Origin: Patellaria atrata CBS 101060
Taxonomy: Eukaryota > Ascomycota > Dothideomycetes > Patellariales > Patellariaceae
NCBI GenBank assembly: GCA_010093705.1
Contig: MU006093.1
Coordinates: forward strand, 3,785-67,784
DNA: 64,000 nucleotides
Direction: 5' to 3'
Positions 11,631 to 22,741 of the stretch are shown here, in pieces (position 1 is the stretch's first letter; every line of letters begins with the position of its first letter). Under the pieces are notes generated by a model. It was not told where the DNA came from. It did no database searches and worked only from the letters and a program-made list of their open reading frames with translations. Made by a program: the position numbers and the translations under genes.

Positions 11631-13804
11631 TCAACACCTACCGCAGCCGCCCCCATCCCCGGCATCCCCATCCATAGTCGGGGCTCCGCATCCGCCACCA
11701 TCTCCCGCCGCTCCTCCACACGTGTACATCGCACATGCCCCGTATCCGGTCGTGGCGACATTACACGGGTCAACCGCATAGACGCTACTATCCGTAGAAA
11801 TCGCCGGATCCTGCTCAAAGGGTACATACACGGGGACGATGATAGGATAACCCCAAGGCGCAAGCATAGCCTCTTCTTTCTTAGGCTCCTCCCGTCCGTT
11901 CTTGCGAGCTCGTGCACAGGCTTTGTTATACGCTTCTTCTAGCTTGGCTTCGTGGACGCGGGCTTTGGCTAGGGCTTCGGCGGAGTAGTTTTTCACGGCG
12001 TTGTGCGTTGAGATGTGCGGGCTGTTGACTGGGTCCATAGTCAAGTCGTCCGAAGCCTTATGCAGTCGCGATCGTGCGAAGTGGCGGGAGGGATGCAGAA
12101 TTAGAGAGGAGGGGGATGAGTGGGCCTCGCGGACCGCTTCACAGTACCAGCACAGGCAGGCGGAGTATGATTCGCCGTAACGGGCAGCATAGACGGCGCT
12201 GGTCCACAAGAATCCTTCGCTGAGTGTAGCTTCCTCTACTTTATCATCGTGGTCGATGAGTTTCCAGGAGACGACAAGGCAGTGATTGCAGTAGCTAGCC
12301 GGGTTGAGCTGGTGGGTGTGCCACGCTAGGTCGACGTCAAGAGTTGGAACGGCCATTTTCTTCTTGTTCGAGGCAATAATGGAGAGGAAGCGGTCGTACT
12401 TTTTAAGGGAGCGTTGCATGGTAAAGGTTAGGGCCGGGGAATGGAGCCAGTCTAGCTTGTGCATCTTGTTGATGAAGGTACCTTGACGGATCACTGCGCC
12501 AACTAGGTCTAGTCCAAATGGGCTCGAATTGTACCAGTATCTACTCATGACACGGCGGATACCTGTTCTATCTCGACGGCTGGCATTGCTTTTACTAAGC
12601 ACTTCGTCGAATGCGGATGTTATCCCCGTCAGCCCTGACGAATTTCTATAAAGGTTGTTAGGGTTCGAGATCGATAGAAGCTTACTCCGCAGACTACTGT
12701 CGCTCATAATCAAAGTGTTAGGATAATGCCCCTTATTCCTGCCAACTTCAAAGCGAGTAACTCTCCTAGGTTGAGCGCTAACCCCAAAGATGGTACCAGG
12801 AAGGGGTACATCATCATTTATGAGGAGATTCAAGTCATCATTAAGTCTCTGCATTCTTAACGTTTCGTGGGATATATTTTTGTTGCACTTGACGCATTTG
12901 GCAGAGAAGGCTTTGTCAGCGAAGCCTGTCCCTATAATTTTCGTCTTCCAGTTTGTTTCGTCTTCGGTAGACCAAGGGACAGTAAATTTTGTTTTACAGC
13001 TAACACACTCTATGATTTTATCCCCGAGATCTCTGTTGTCCCAAGGGATGCCCGTCTGTTGTTCAAACTTGGAATGCGTCTCTTGCGATAGAGTGTACTC
13101 AAAGGTAATACAATCAATGCAGGAATCGATTTCTCTCCAGGGAAAGGGAGTTGCATACAAGTCCATGATATCATACCTGACGCAATCTTCGAAAAAGAGA
13201 CGTGGGTTTAGCAAATAAGCGTGCCATACCATGAGAACGTCTACACAGGAAGTTAGTCATTCGACACTATTAACTTGAATGTGTACTTACCAAGAGGTGG
13301 TAGATCGAGGGTTTTTCCAAAGTGCAGTCTAGAACCCTTTTGTACAACAGTATTCATGGATCCTGCACGCCCAAGTTTCTTGCGCGTGAGCATACCCGTT
13401 TGAACACCATTACTCGTCCTGGGAATTGCGTCTTCCCACCACTTGGTGAATCGTTCTACGGCTCTTGTAACATAAACTTCCCATTTTTTCTCACGGACTC
13501 TTGCATCGGCTTGAGTGGTTTGCGAGGGCCTAGGATCAGTAGAGTTGGATTCCAGAGTTGAGATATCCTCTCGTAGTTGGTAGAAGGCCTCTAAAAGTTT
13601 GAGATGTGCAACACATTCGTCTGGACTAGGAGTAGGGTTAACTTTCGTAAAATCGAGTTGTCTCAGTCTTGTGGTCAAGTCTGGGATAGGATCAGAAAGC
13701 TGATCGTATCCAGGAGGATTTTCCCGTTTGTCTCTGAAAGTGCTCGACTTGGGACTATGCTTTTCTTTCTCCATTTTGTACGAGGGACGACTTGAATGAA
13801 ACAA
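11631..13804 (-). CDS. Glycine-rich domain-containing protein (GRDP/DUF1399 type), 707 aa
   Basis: Two exons, 13804-13291 and 13240-11631. The 50-base intron (GTAAGT...TAG) joins TLDLPPL to DVLMVWHAYLLNPR in frame. This matches the fungal and plant glycine-rich-domain-containing family (DUF1399), whose molecular role is poorly known. Family signs are two related motifs, VWHAYLLNPR (about residue 177) and DVDLAWHTHQLNPASYC (about 475), and a Gly/Cys-rich tail ending GDGGGCGRC. The middle has Cys pairs (CVSCKTKF, CVKCNKN) that could bind metal. A second in-frame ATG at 13774 is an alternative start, giving 10 fewer residues. Function beyond family membership is not inferred. Confidence 0.82.
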
Positions 13805-14549
13805 ATGCGTTTGAAACTATTGAGAAAGAAATGGGAGGAGAATGAATATTATCATCATGGTTACGGACGCAGCCTCACCTACCGTCGATACCGACTCCGC
13901 AGTATTCGTGTCTTTAAACGGTAGGAGGAAAACTAGCGTTCTGCATCACTGCCAAAAACATGATCACCTGCATGAATAATTACTTAGCCTGATGAATTCA
14001 TTGTACATCATAAAACCATCTCGTAATTGAATTTGATGTTGCTGAAGAGCCTCAAGGCAGAGTGGGCGAAGTAAGATGTAGGTTGATTTAAAGAACTATA
14101 CGCTTAACTCGCCTTTCCCAATCCCGCCTAGAGGATGGGCCACTGGGTGGCTTAGGACATAATGCAGTTTCCGGTCAACTTTCTTCTCAACTTCTGGTCA
14201 GGCTTGTTCCAAGCTATTGTCTTGGAAAGGAATAATTCATTCCCTATTGCCTTGGCCTCATCTTGAAGTAGGCGGGCGAATCTTGTTTGGATAATGGCGG
14301 CTATGTTAGCTACAGGCAGTGCGAACTTGGTGAGTATCTCGAGGACATTAATAGAACTTGAAACTGAAACTGGATAGACTCTATAGAACTACCAGTACAG
14401 TGGGAATTCTTTGCGGCCCCTACCACAGTTTGTATTACTCGGCATCTATATGCTTGAACAACTTCAGGGGTGGGCCGTTAAGTCTGGAGTATCGACTTAT
14501 ATCTACCTATCTGCATGGTTAAGATCATATGTGTGTGCGCTTAGACTCT
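13805..14549. other. Intergenic, no gene seen
   Basis: Upstream of the GRDP gene. No coding frame of note. The 71-base mini-element at 14550-14620 lies at its right edge. Confidence 0.4.
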
Positions 14550-14620
14550 TGTGAGATTATACCACTACGGCAAAATGCCGACCTTAATGCCGAGTTTGGC
14601 AGTAAGGCTTATATCTGACA
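14550..14620. mobile_element. 71-bp mini-element, copy 1
   Basis: Starts TGTGAGATTATACC and ends TTATATCTGACA. The ends are imperfect inverted repeats (TGTGAGAT against TGTCAGAT). It is flanked by ACTCT on the left and GCTCT on the right, a near-perfect 5-base duplication. A second copy at 26851-26922 is about 90% identical. TG...CA ends plus 5-base duplications recall a very short solo LTR, though a tiny MITE is also possible. Confidence 0.7.
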
Positions 14621-14788
14621 GCTCTTTTCTATGTTTCTCAGTCATCCTATGGTTCTATAACATAGCTAGATAGTCGGAGAGCTCTGCGGTTGAGTGTATA
14701 GTACCATAATAGGAGAACGGCTAAGGGAGTGCTAATAAGTACCGTTTTTATACTGTGTACCCCTTTGATGATTCTCGACTGAGGGCCA

Positions 14789-15829
14789 TTACCATATGCG
14801 TTCCCCTTTCGCCTCCTCCCCTTCCTTGCTGGGCTCTAGATATTTCCTCCTAACAAACGTCTCCAAATCGTCCGCCAACCACCCAAGCCTCACATTCCAC
14901 GTGCGATTCGTATCCCAACTAACCCCCTTCCCCTGCGCAAACAGCAGCCTATACCTCTCCAACATATCCCCCGTCTCCCTCACTCTCCTCTCCAACTCCT
15001 CAGCCGTCCACACGACTCTCTCCAGCCTCTCCGGCTCATTCCCAAACAACATCTCCTGTAGCAGATCTGCCAAAAATCCATACTCGAAAGTCTGACCAGC
15101 AGTATAGACAATCCTCTCATGCAACTCGGGCTCAAAAAGCGCCCTCGCCGTCAAAACCCCAATGTCCCCGACTCCTGTAACCGTGACCCTGTTCCTCCAC
15201 CCTCCAAGCGCCGTAACCCTTCCCCTTCGTCCCTCTTTCCAACCCTCCACCCTCACAACCCCAAACTCCTCCTCAAACAAAAACGAGGTAAACATCCCCG
15301 TGCTCACGATGACCCAATCGACCACCCCCCTCACCTCCTTAGACCGTAAGAACTCCCGGACCCCCAACTGTTCCTCGAATAACGGCATCTGTGACCCGTG
15401 CCCCACGACATCATAATCGACCCCGAACTGCCAGGGTATGAACCTCAGCCTCTTCCTCCCCCTACCATTCCCCCCCTCCTCCCCCCTCAGTTCCCCAGCC
15501 TTCCTCACAGCCTCAGCAATCATTCTCTGCGTCCCCAATGGGGCTCCATACCCAGTCGCACACACCACGGCATCGAAGCCCCCAAACAACCCGGCGAGCT
15601 CATTCACCGGGGCGCCGACATCGCCTTCGATGATTCGAATTTGTTGACTGAGATCCCGGATCTTGGTGACCGAGGACGAGCCTGGGCGGAGCAGGACGGT
15701 GACGGTTGAAGTCTCGGATTTGACGGGTGGGGATGTGATGAGGGCGCGGAGGATCGAGAGGCCGAGCTCGCCGGCGCCGAGGACGAGGATGGAGGGGAGG
15801 GGGAGGAGAGAGGAGGGTTGGGTTGACAT
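14789..15829 (-). CDS. NmrA-like / isoflavone-reductase-like NAD(P)-binding protein, 346 aa
   Basis: Single-exon atypical short-chain dehydrogenase fold protein. The N-terminus carries the dinucleotide-binding loop GAGELG (residues 18-23) after a hydrophobic strand, then a beta strand with an LLRPGS arginine likely to favour NADP(H). Further family features are AVVCATGYGAPLGTQ, FIPWQFGVDYD, and a C-terminal substrate lobe. It lacks the YxxxK of classical SDRs, as expected for the NmrA/isoflavone-reductase group. Members are either reductases of aromatic or secondary metabolites or redox-sensing regulators; the sequence does not say which. The 346-aa length fits the family. No other biosynthetic gene lies nearby. 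Confidence 0.85.
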   Translation of the reverse strand: MSTQPSSLLPLPSILVLGAGELGLSILRALITSPPVKSETSTVTVLLRPGSSSVTKIRDLSQQIRIIEGDVGAPVNELAGLFGGFDAVVCATGYGAPLGTQRMIAEAVRKAGELRGEEGGNGRGRKRLRFIPWQFGVDYDVVGHGSQMPLFEEQLGVREFLRSKEVRGVVDWVIVSTGMFTSFLFEEEFGVVRVEGWKEGRRGRVTALGGWRNRVTVTGVGDIGVLTARALFEPELHERIVYTAGQTFEYGFLADLLQEMLFGNEPERLERVVWTAEELERRVRETGDMLERYRLLFAQGKGVSWDTNRTWNVRLGWLADDLETFVRRKYLEPSKEGEEAKGERIW

Positions 15830-16449
15830 AGTTGGAGGTTCGAGGGGGAGGGGGTTTGGGCGTTGATGTGTCTAGGAAACCCACGAGGATATAATTTTGG
15901 TACGACTCTCTTGGATGTACAGGATTTGGTTTATATAGTTTACTTTTTGATTTTCACTACTTGCAGATGGATAGGCGGTCTAGAGCGTGTATTAAGTTGT
16001 CTTCCAGGAGAAAGAGGATCTTGAGGTCCAGTCTATTAACTTGTTTGTGCGGGGAGGTATCTCCTTTATATTATATATACTTGGTTGTAGAAGGAGTTAG
16101 GCGGACATTATCGGCTTTTATGATGTTTCAAGGGAATCCCTTGATATACTAAGTCACTTGGCGAGGTGTAGTTAAGGGATTAGTTGTGACGATCAAAGTC
16201 CTATATGCTTGGCATGCATGAGGTGGGATGAAATAGGGAATAATTACAACTTGGGGAAATTCAAGTTGGTGTATCAAAAGGACAACATCTGACTTTTAGG
16301 GTACGGTGGCTATAAAATCTAGAGAACAAAAGATAAAATAGGTATCTAGCATCGCCTAATTCAACTCCGTACAACAGGAATTGACACCAGAAACAACGGA
16401 CTACCGCAGAATGGACAGCTAGTGAAAATACGCCGATATATACCATGAT
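15830..16449. other. Intergenic, no gene seen
   Basis: Lies between the NmrA-like gene start and the calponin-protein stop. Only short non-conserved frames. Confidence 0.35.
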
Positions 16450-18567
16450 CTACGGTTTTCGAGGTCTCGGCCCGATAATTTGTCTCCGTCCTCCGAATCC
16501 GATCCCATGAGCCCCTTTATTCTGTGAATCCCCACCCATGAAACCGTACTGATTGACATCCCACGTCTGTCCAATACCAGTCCCCTCGTTGGTATCTCTA
16601 GCAGCAGATTTTAACTCCTCTTGTGCCTTTTCCCATTCCTTCTGTCGCTCCCGCTCCCGTTCCATCTCCCGCTCTAGCAGCGACTTGCTAGCCCAGCCTT
16701 GCGCCTTAGTCTTTTGCTGTGAAGCGATGCGACGCGCATCTTCAGCGGCCCGCTCAGCAGTCGATGTCTGTCTAACTTCGTTGGGGTAATGGGTCACCGG
16801 TTTTGGTGCTAAGGGGGCAGGTTTGGTCGCTAGGAAACGGTCGGCACGATTAGTATTCGCGGTGTACTCCATTGGCTCTGGTAATGGTCGTGATGGGAGA
16901 GCTGGAGGAGCTCCCACTGCAGTTGTGGGATCGGGGAGTGGCCTGGGTGAGGCAATGGAAGTGCCATTTTGATGAGTCTGCCATTGTTTCCGGAGATACT
17001 CTCGCTCATCACCTGCCCAAGAAACTTCGCTTTCTTTAGGAGATGGGGAGCGTGGAGGAGGGGGTTGGCGAGGCCGGCTCTTTGACCTCGATTGTGCTCT
17101 CCGTTGAGCACGTCTCTCGTCTGATCGCATTCGCTCTTCTCGCTCTAATTGATATTGTCTCTCACGTTCTTTAGCCTCCTCTAATTGTCGTTCAAGCTCC
17201 CGAACCCTTTCACGCTCTGCTGCCCGCTCCGGATCTTCCTGGCTGTTTCGTCTACTTCGGGGTCGTGAAGCTTGTTCTGCCTGATATTGACTCAGAAACT
17301 GTCCTCGTAGCCGTGCATCGCTGTTTGCTCGCTTGCGTTGCGTTTCTTTCTCTATACGCTCTAATGATTCTCTCTCTTCCCTTTGCCGGGCTTCCTCATC
17401 CTCTTTCCATCGCCGTTCGTCTTCTTCCCATTTTTTCTTTTGCTGTTCCAAGCGTCGTTCTTCTTCCTCTCTTTTTCGATTGGCTTCTTCTTCCCACCTA
17501 CTCTCCTCCTCGATTCGAGCGCGATCTTCCTCAGCTTTCCGCTCCAATAGTCTTTGTCTCTCAGCTTCCTCTGCCGCAATCCGTGCTTTCTCTTCTTCTG
17601 CCTCTCTCTCTCGTCGTTTCCGTTCTTTCTCTGCAAGGCTAGGAACATGGGGACCAGCTGAAGTTATTTGCCGTCTGCCACCAAAGGAGATGCCTTGATT
17701 TCCTTGGCTTGCCCCACCCATATAGCCATATCTATAGAAAGTATTAGCAACCCATTATGATGCTGCCTTAAATTATCTAAACCGATATGACCTACTGGTG
17801 AATGTTCCATGCTGGTGCAGTAGTCCCATGATCTGATTTCTTACTCCAGCTACTCACAGGACCCGACGGAGACTTTGGTGCGCCATCTGTTACCCTAGAT
17901 GAGTTAGAGCCTCCTGTAAGGGTAGGACTCAGCGCCCTTGACGCATTATTTGGTGGTCCAGAAATGGGCTTGAACGTAGATGATGTATAGCTTGTATTAC
18001 TAGCTCCTCGTGAACGTCCAAATCCTCCTGAATCCAAACCGTTACTAGCACTACCTGTGGTTGTCGGGCTCGCAACACCAGTCTTTCTAGGTCCAATCGT
18101 GGCAGGAAATTCCGAAGGATTCACGGAATGAGCAACTCTGCTGAAGGCACCCAAGCATTGTATGACCTGTGCTGGATCCTTCGACTCATATAGATCTACC
18201 GTGAGGAAGCGATCGTGTGCTGGAAGGTTCAGGGGTGGTGATTCACATGCTTTGAGGAAGTGTGAGATGTTCTCCATCTGCATGAATGGCATAGCGGACT
18301 TTTTAAACCTGATGCCCGGTGGGGGTAAAACGAGATTAGCAAGCCTATGAAAGTTGTAAACTAATTGTGTACCAGCCAGAAGTCATTAGACAAGGCCTAC
18401 TTGCAAAGTGCTGTTCCATCCTTCAGTGCTTCCAGTAGGTCCCCCGGCGGAAGCTTTTCACCAAGTGTACTTTCTATCCAAGACCGTATCTCATTTGCGG
18501 CTTGTGGGGTATATCTTGATAATCGCAGTTTGCGCATATCTTGGTCCAAAGAACTTACGGACGCCAT
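16450..18567 (-). CDS. Calponin/transgelin-family actin-binding protein (CH domain, two CLIK repeats, coiled coil), 665 aa
   Basis: Three exons, 18567-18401, 18344-17796 and 17731-16450, with introns of 56 and 64 bases. The joined length is divisible by three. The N-terminal calponin-homology domain (about residues 15-135: RYTPQAANEIRSWIES, LEALKDGTALCK, LANLVLPPPG, MENISHFLKAC) is like yeast Scp1 and fission yeast Stg1. A calponin-like repeat, WNIHQYGYMGGASQGNQG, spans the second splice site (about residues 234-251). A second, TWDVNQYGFMGGDSQ, lies near the C-terminus. Between them are about 200 residues of highly charged Glu/Arg coiled coil and a Pro-rich stretch. It should bundle or stabilise actin filaments. 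It shares a 362-base divergent promoter with the NDUFAF2 gene. Confidence 0.9.
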
Positions 18568-18929
18568 TACGAGGGTAGTTGAAGGTATCCAGTACCTCAC
18601 ACTGAGTATGCGGGAGTTTAATATGATAGTAGAAGAAGTTGGGATGCGGAGAAGCTGTGTCTGATTCGGGAGAGGATGAGAGGACCAAATCACGATTCAA
18701 GGTGTCCTCGTATATTTCACAGAATGTTGCATTCCACGTACAAAAGGTTCCGTAGGTTTGTAGGTTTATTAGGAGAGAATGTGGGGTGCGTCAGGTAAGG
18801 AATGATGCGGCTGGTGCTTCAACTGCACCGCCGAAGTTATGCGCGTCAGCCACCGAAGTCGTCACTCCTTGAGGCTCGTCGGGATTCAGGAGTTCATAAT
18901 TCTACAGGATCAATCATGCACCTACGATA
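18568..18929. promoter_or_regulatory. Divergent promoter region, calponin gene / NDUFAF2 gene
   Basis: 362 bases between two opposed start codons; it must hold both 5' leaders and promoters. No specific site is claimed. Confidence 0.5.
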
Positions 18930-19717
18930 ATGTCGAGTTCCCCAAGAGCTATCAGATCTTTCTGGTATAGATGGAAAAGCTTCAAATTTCCATGGCGGAA
19001 AAGATGGCTGGTCGGTCAGTACAGTAATTGGTTGCTCAGACGTCACAATCAGTTCCTATATCACTATCACTTGTTGTAAATAGTCGCAATTAATCGAGAA
19101 GTCATCGCTGATCTTATGTTTCGCAGGCTCCGATCTTACCGGTAATACATACTGGGAATTCAAAGACGCCTTGAACCAGAATCGGGTGCGTCGTATCGTA
19201 AAGTACAACCGCCACGCCCACCTCGGTGATGTGAAGTTATCTCGTATGGCACATAAAGACAGCTCTACCATTTGTTTCTATTTACACTTACGCAGCGCAA
19301 TGGATCCAATGGCTCCGTCACACCCGCTTTGAAGCACCCACTATAACCGAACAACAGCACGATGAGATCCGGCTACACCAGATCAAATTGCTGGCAGCGG
19401 AGGCAGACAAGCGTTGGGCATCCAAACCAAGTGTGCTCGATGCTCCGGAAAAGCAGCAACCGATGCTACCATTAAGACCGAAAGATCTCGCGGCCGATGC
19501 ACCTCAAACAGAGCCTGAACAGAAGGAGGGCGTTATAAGTCATGTGGGCAGTCCAGATGAATTGAAGGAGCATGCGGAAGGGAAGGATATAGACCATGGC
19601 AGATTCAAGGGAAAGACGAAAGAAAAAAGAAAGTCTCCATGGAAGCAGCAACGTGGTGTTCCCGGGGATGATTGGCAGCCCCGGGCGTGGACACCGGGTT
19701 CTTCGAAGCGGAGTTAG
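18930..19717 (+). CDS. NDUFAF2-like mitochondrial complex I assembly factor, 207 aa
   Basis: Three exons, 18930-19014, 19127-19243 and 19296-19717 (introns 112 and 52 bases), in frame throughout. The protein opens MSSSPRAIRSFWYRWKSFKF, then PWRKRWLVGSDLTGNTYWEF, then RRIVKYNRHAHLGDVKLSPQ and WIQWLRHTRFEAPTITEQQ. This is the NDUFAF2/N7BML pattern shared with the accessory subunit NDUFA12. The donor GTATGG at 19244 restores the family's SPQW. The C-terminal ~90 residues are charged and low in complexity, as in fungal members. Likely located in the mitochondrial matrix, assisting assembly of the complex I peripheral arm. Confidence 0.9.
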
Positions 19718-20432
19718 ACTGGTGTTTTCTTTCGAAACGCCACGATGATGTGTATATATATTAAGACTTTATATTTCTCGGCGTCTCCATTCCATATATC
19801 GCACTGGAATCATCTATTTTGGCCATCAAGACGAAATGCTGCAATGATCTGGTGGGGAAACTCCTTCCACTCCACGGTCGAGATCCGGATCCTTCTGGTA
19901 ACTTTGTGGATATTTACGACTCAATGCCGCAAGTTCCGTTCATGTTGTAGGGTTATTCCATATCCCTAATACTGTTCCTATACAGCTTACTTGCACCCAA
20001 AAATCAAAGTTTAGTAGGACCATGCTTTTACCCTTCTGACAGGCGGGGCCCCAATACTGAATACTGCATAAGAGGACCCATCTCGCATTATTTGGTTCGA
20101 CAAATGAATACCACTCATTAGTAGCATGAGTTTCTATCAAATCCTCTTCGATTGAATCTTCGAGTACGGGTCAAATGCAATTCCATTGTAGAGGTGCACA
20201 GTTACCCATAAATTCGTCGATCTATCCACTTGCTTCGATTCAACGAGTTTGAACCGCTATTCTTCCATTGTTATTCACCTTATATATGGTCAAACAGTCC
20301 TTTTCCTCTCTCGCTCTACTCTTCATCTTCTATTTCCCATTTCACATTAGAGCAAATAACACACTTACATATCCCAACTCCTTCGGATCACTTTCGCAAC
20401 TATCCATAGGTCTTACTGAACAAAAGTTCAAA
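19718..20432. other. Intergenic / promoter of the Kex2-repeat gene
   Basis: No gene seen. The last ~150 bases are pyrimidine-rich (about 20290-20410), a common fungal promoter and leader feature before the start at 20433. Confidence 0.4.
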
Positions 20433-22139
20433 ATGGTTAAGATATTTGCTTCTTTGGCGGTCCTCTCCCTTGTCGGGCTTCTCCAAGCAAGCTCAATTCC
20501 TATAGCTAGGGTAAGTTTTCCCCCAATATAATCGAATCACGCAGAATCTCCCTCTCCTCGTCTATTCCTTCCTTTACTACTCAACTTGGGACTTCCCTGA
20601 GTCATTTTTTGCATTTCTTTGTTCCTCCATGTTTCCTGTACACCTGTCCCCTACTTCATGGACAGAAGAATCAGAAAACGTCTGCGCCGTGGAGTTATTG
20701 TATAACCGCTATTTGTGTATAAACGCATCGTTTCGTAGAATTTATCTCCTTCCATACCCTCAGCATGTTGCATACCACCGACTATTGTCGTACATTTCTC
20801 TCGGTGTCGTGCTTCCTTCCGTACAATTAACACCTTCATCTTCCTTATAACATCCCATACGTCACTCCCTTTCCGTCTTCTCCACCCTCTCGCCATACAC
20901 TGCTCATCCATGTACCCTCCTCGTCCTTTATTCTCTGCTCACTCATCCAAGGTCCCCATCAACAACTGGTCCGACCAACCAACGCGCCCCGAATCCATCT
21001 CTATCGACAAAACCCCGCGTTATGACCCTGCCTATGGACTTCCCGAGCCGGGTACCTGGCGCAATTGGCGCGTCCGTCCCAAACTCCCTTTCCCATTTGA
21101 CGAGACACCAGCTCCCGATGAGACACCGGCTCTCGACGAGACGCCCGATGAGACAGCATCACTTGATGAAAAAACGCTGCTAGATGGGACACCAGCCGTT
21201 GACGAGTCGCCAGCCGTGGATGAGTCCTCTCAACCCGCCGCTGGCGCCCTCAACGAGACTCCTGACCCGGCCCCTCCAACCAAACGCCAAGTAGACCCCC
21301 TCTACAACCCCTTCGTCAAGCCACCCCCAAACCCGCCATCCCCCCATCCCCCCTACGGCCGCTACGGTCGCACCGGGGGCTCCAAACCGTACTTCGCGCC
21401 CAAGGACATGATGTTCAGGTACACTGGGGCGTCGAACAAACGCTCCTATGTCTCTAATTTAGACATAGATAGTTCCGACGTCGAGGGTTCCAAAATAAGT
21501 GGCTCGGGCAATAGCGAGGTAGACCCCAGGGACAAGGTCCCGTTCGTTAATATCCTGGCGACGTATGCGGGGCAGGTGCGTAGTAAGAAGGTTACGGAGC
21601 ACGCGAATGGGGAGGAGTTGGATAAGAGGGATGGTTTGGGCGAAGTGGGTGAGCTGCCGGTGCCTTATGAGATCGTGGCTGCGGAGTTGGAGCGTACTAG
21701 GGAACAGAGTACCCGGGAGGAGGAGACGGTCGTGGGTGATGATGCCAAGGGTTATGAGGAGGTTGAGTGGAAGGTGGGACCGAGAGATGGAGAGAGTACG
21801 GTCGTATATGATGATGCGGAGGTTGATAAGCTGGAACAGAGGGTGGAGAAAGTCGACGTCGCTGGCGAGGAGTGGGAATTTAGGGGCCAGTATGCCAATG
21901 ATGGAAAAGGCGGGTTCAAGAAGGTAGGGAAGAGGGAGGAGAAGAACGGAGTCGATTACGTGTATCAGTTCTATGATGGAACGGTTATCAAGAAGCTTAA
22001 GGGTGACGAGGAAAAGTTGGGGAAGAGAGAGGAGAAGAACGGAGTCGATTACGTGTATCAGTTTTATGATGGAACGGTTATTAAGAAGCTTAAGAGTGAT
22101 GAGGAGAAGAGGCAGATTGGAGGGTCCGGAAGACGATGA
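20433..22139 (+). CDS. Secreted protein with Kex2 (KR) sites and tandem repeats, KEP-like precursor, about 421 aa
   Basis: Exon 1 (20433-20510) encodes a clear signal peptide, MVKIFASLAVLSLVGLLQA. Exon 2 is taken as 20952-22139; both are phase 0, with donor GTAAGT and acceptor CCAAG. The implied 441-base intron is long for a fungus, so a small extra exon is possible. The mature part has an Asp/Glu-Thr-Pro repeat zone (DETPAPDETPALDETP) followed by six Lys-Arg sites (21282, 21438, 21624, 21930, 22023, 22107), typical targets of the Golgi protease Kex2. The last sites release two almost identical peptides built on NGVDYVYQFYDGTVIKKLK from a 93-base tandem repeat. This fits the 'Kex2-processed repeat protein' class, which includes RiPP precursors and hyphal peptides. 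No UstY/tyrosinase-type modifying gene is visible nearby. Confidence 0.72.
21930..22112 (+). repeat. 93-bp tandem repeat encoding Kex2-bounded peptide units
   Basis: Two consecutive units (from 21930 and 22023) start at KREEKNG and differ at only a few, mostly silent, bases. The second ends early at KRQ (22107-22115). Confidence 0.9.
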
Positions 22140-22741
22140 GTGATCTTGAAATTTCTAGGCCACTTCGGGGTATTTACACTCCTTGAAGTGACTGGTGGAT
22201 TTCGTAGGCGAAATGAGGGGAGTGTTTGAATTTGGATTTGGGCTTTTGGATAGCTGTGGTGTGGTTGGTGTTCTGATCTTAGTACCCTATTTGGTGTTCA
22301 AATCTTTTAACTTGACTATGAGCTCCTATAGACATTCTTTAAATATTGATATATACTGTACTCTTCACTCTAGCTACAGGATTTTCTGGTGTACTTGTAC
22401 ACTTCGGCCGAATGAAGGTTTCCACGCATCGTACAGACGCACGAGAGTGTACGAATTTCCTTCCCGAAGGCGTAAGACAGTACATTACAAAGGACAGAGA
22501 GCTATGAATGAAAGAAAAAATGTAATAACAAATTCTATTGCTGATTTGAGGTGTGCATTTGCGCTGAACCGATGTGTGGTACTATTGACCGAAACCCTCT
22601 GCACAGACGACTCTTCTATCCGCACTATATACACCAACAGTCCTAAGGTACTAATTCACCAATGCATATACAGTACAGCAACTGACCGGGAATCTCCCTA
22701 CTGTCCTCGGCCCTTTTCACCCCATTTCTATTCCTCATCTC
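22140..22741. other. Convergent intergenic region
   Basis: Lies between the 3' ends of the KEP-like gene and the amidohydrolase. A long plus-strand frame (22195-23058) crosses it but is antisense to the amidohydrolase and has no family content. Confidence 0.4.

Noticed and set aside
14550-14620. 71-base repeat as a possible tRNA or small RNA
   Set aside because: Length is right for a tRNA, but there is no B-box-like GGTTCGA, no cloverleaf could be drawn by eye, and the flanking duplications argue for a mobile element.
20433-22139. Kex2-repeat gene as an alpha-type mating pheromone precursor
   Set aside because: Repeats are long, Tyr-rich and only two, without the short Trp-rich peptides typical of ascomycete alpha-pheromones.
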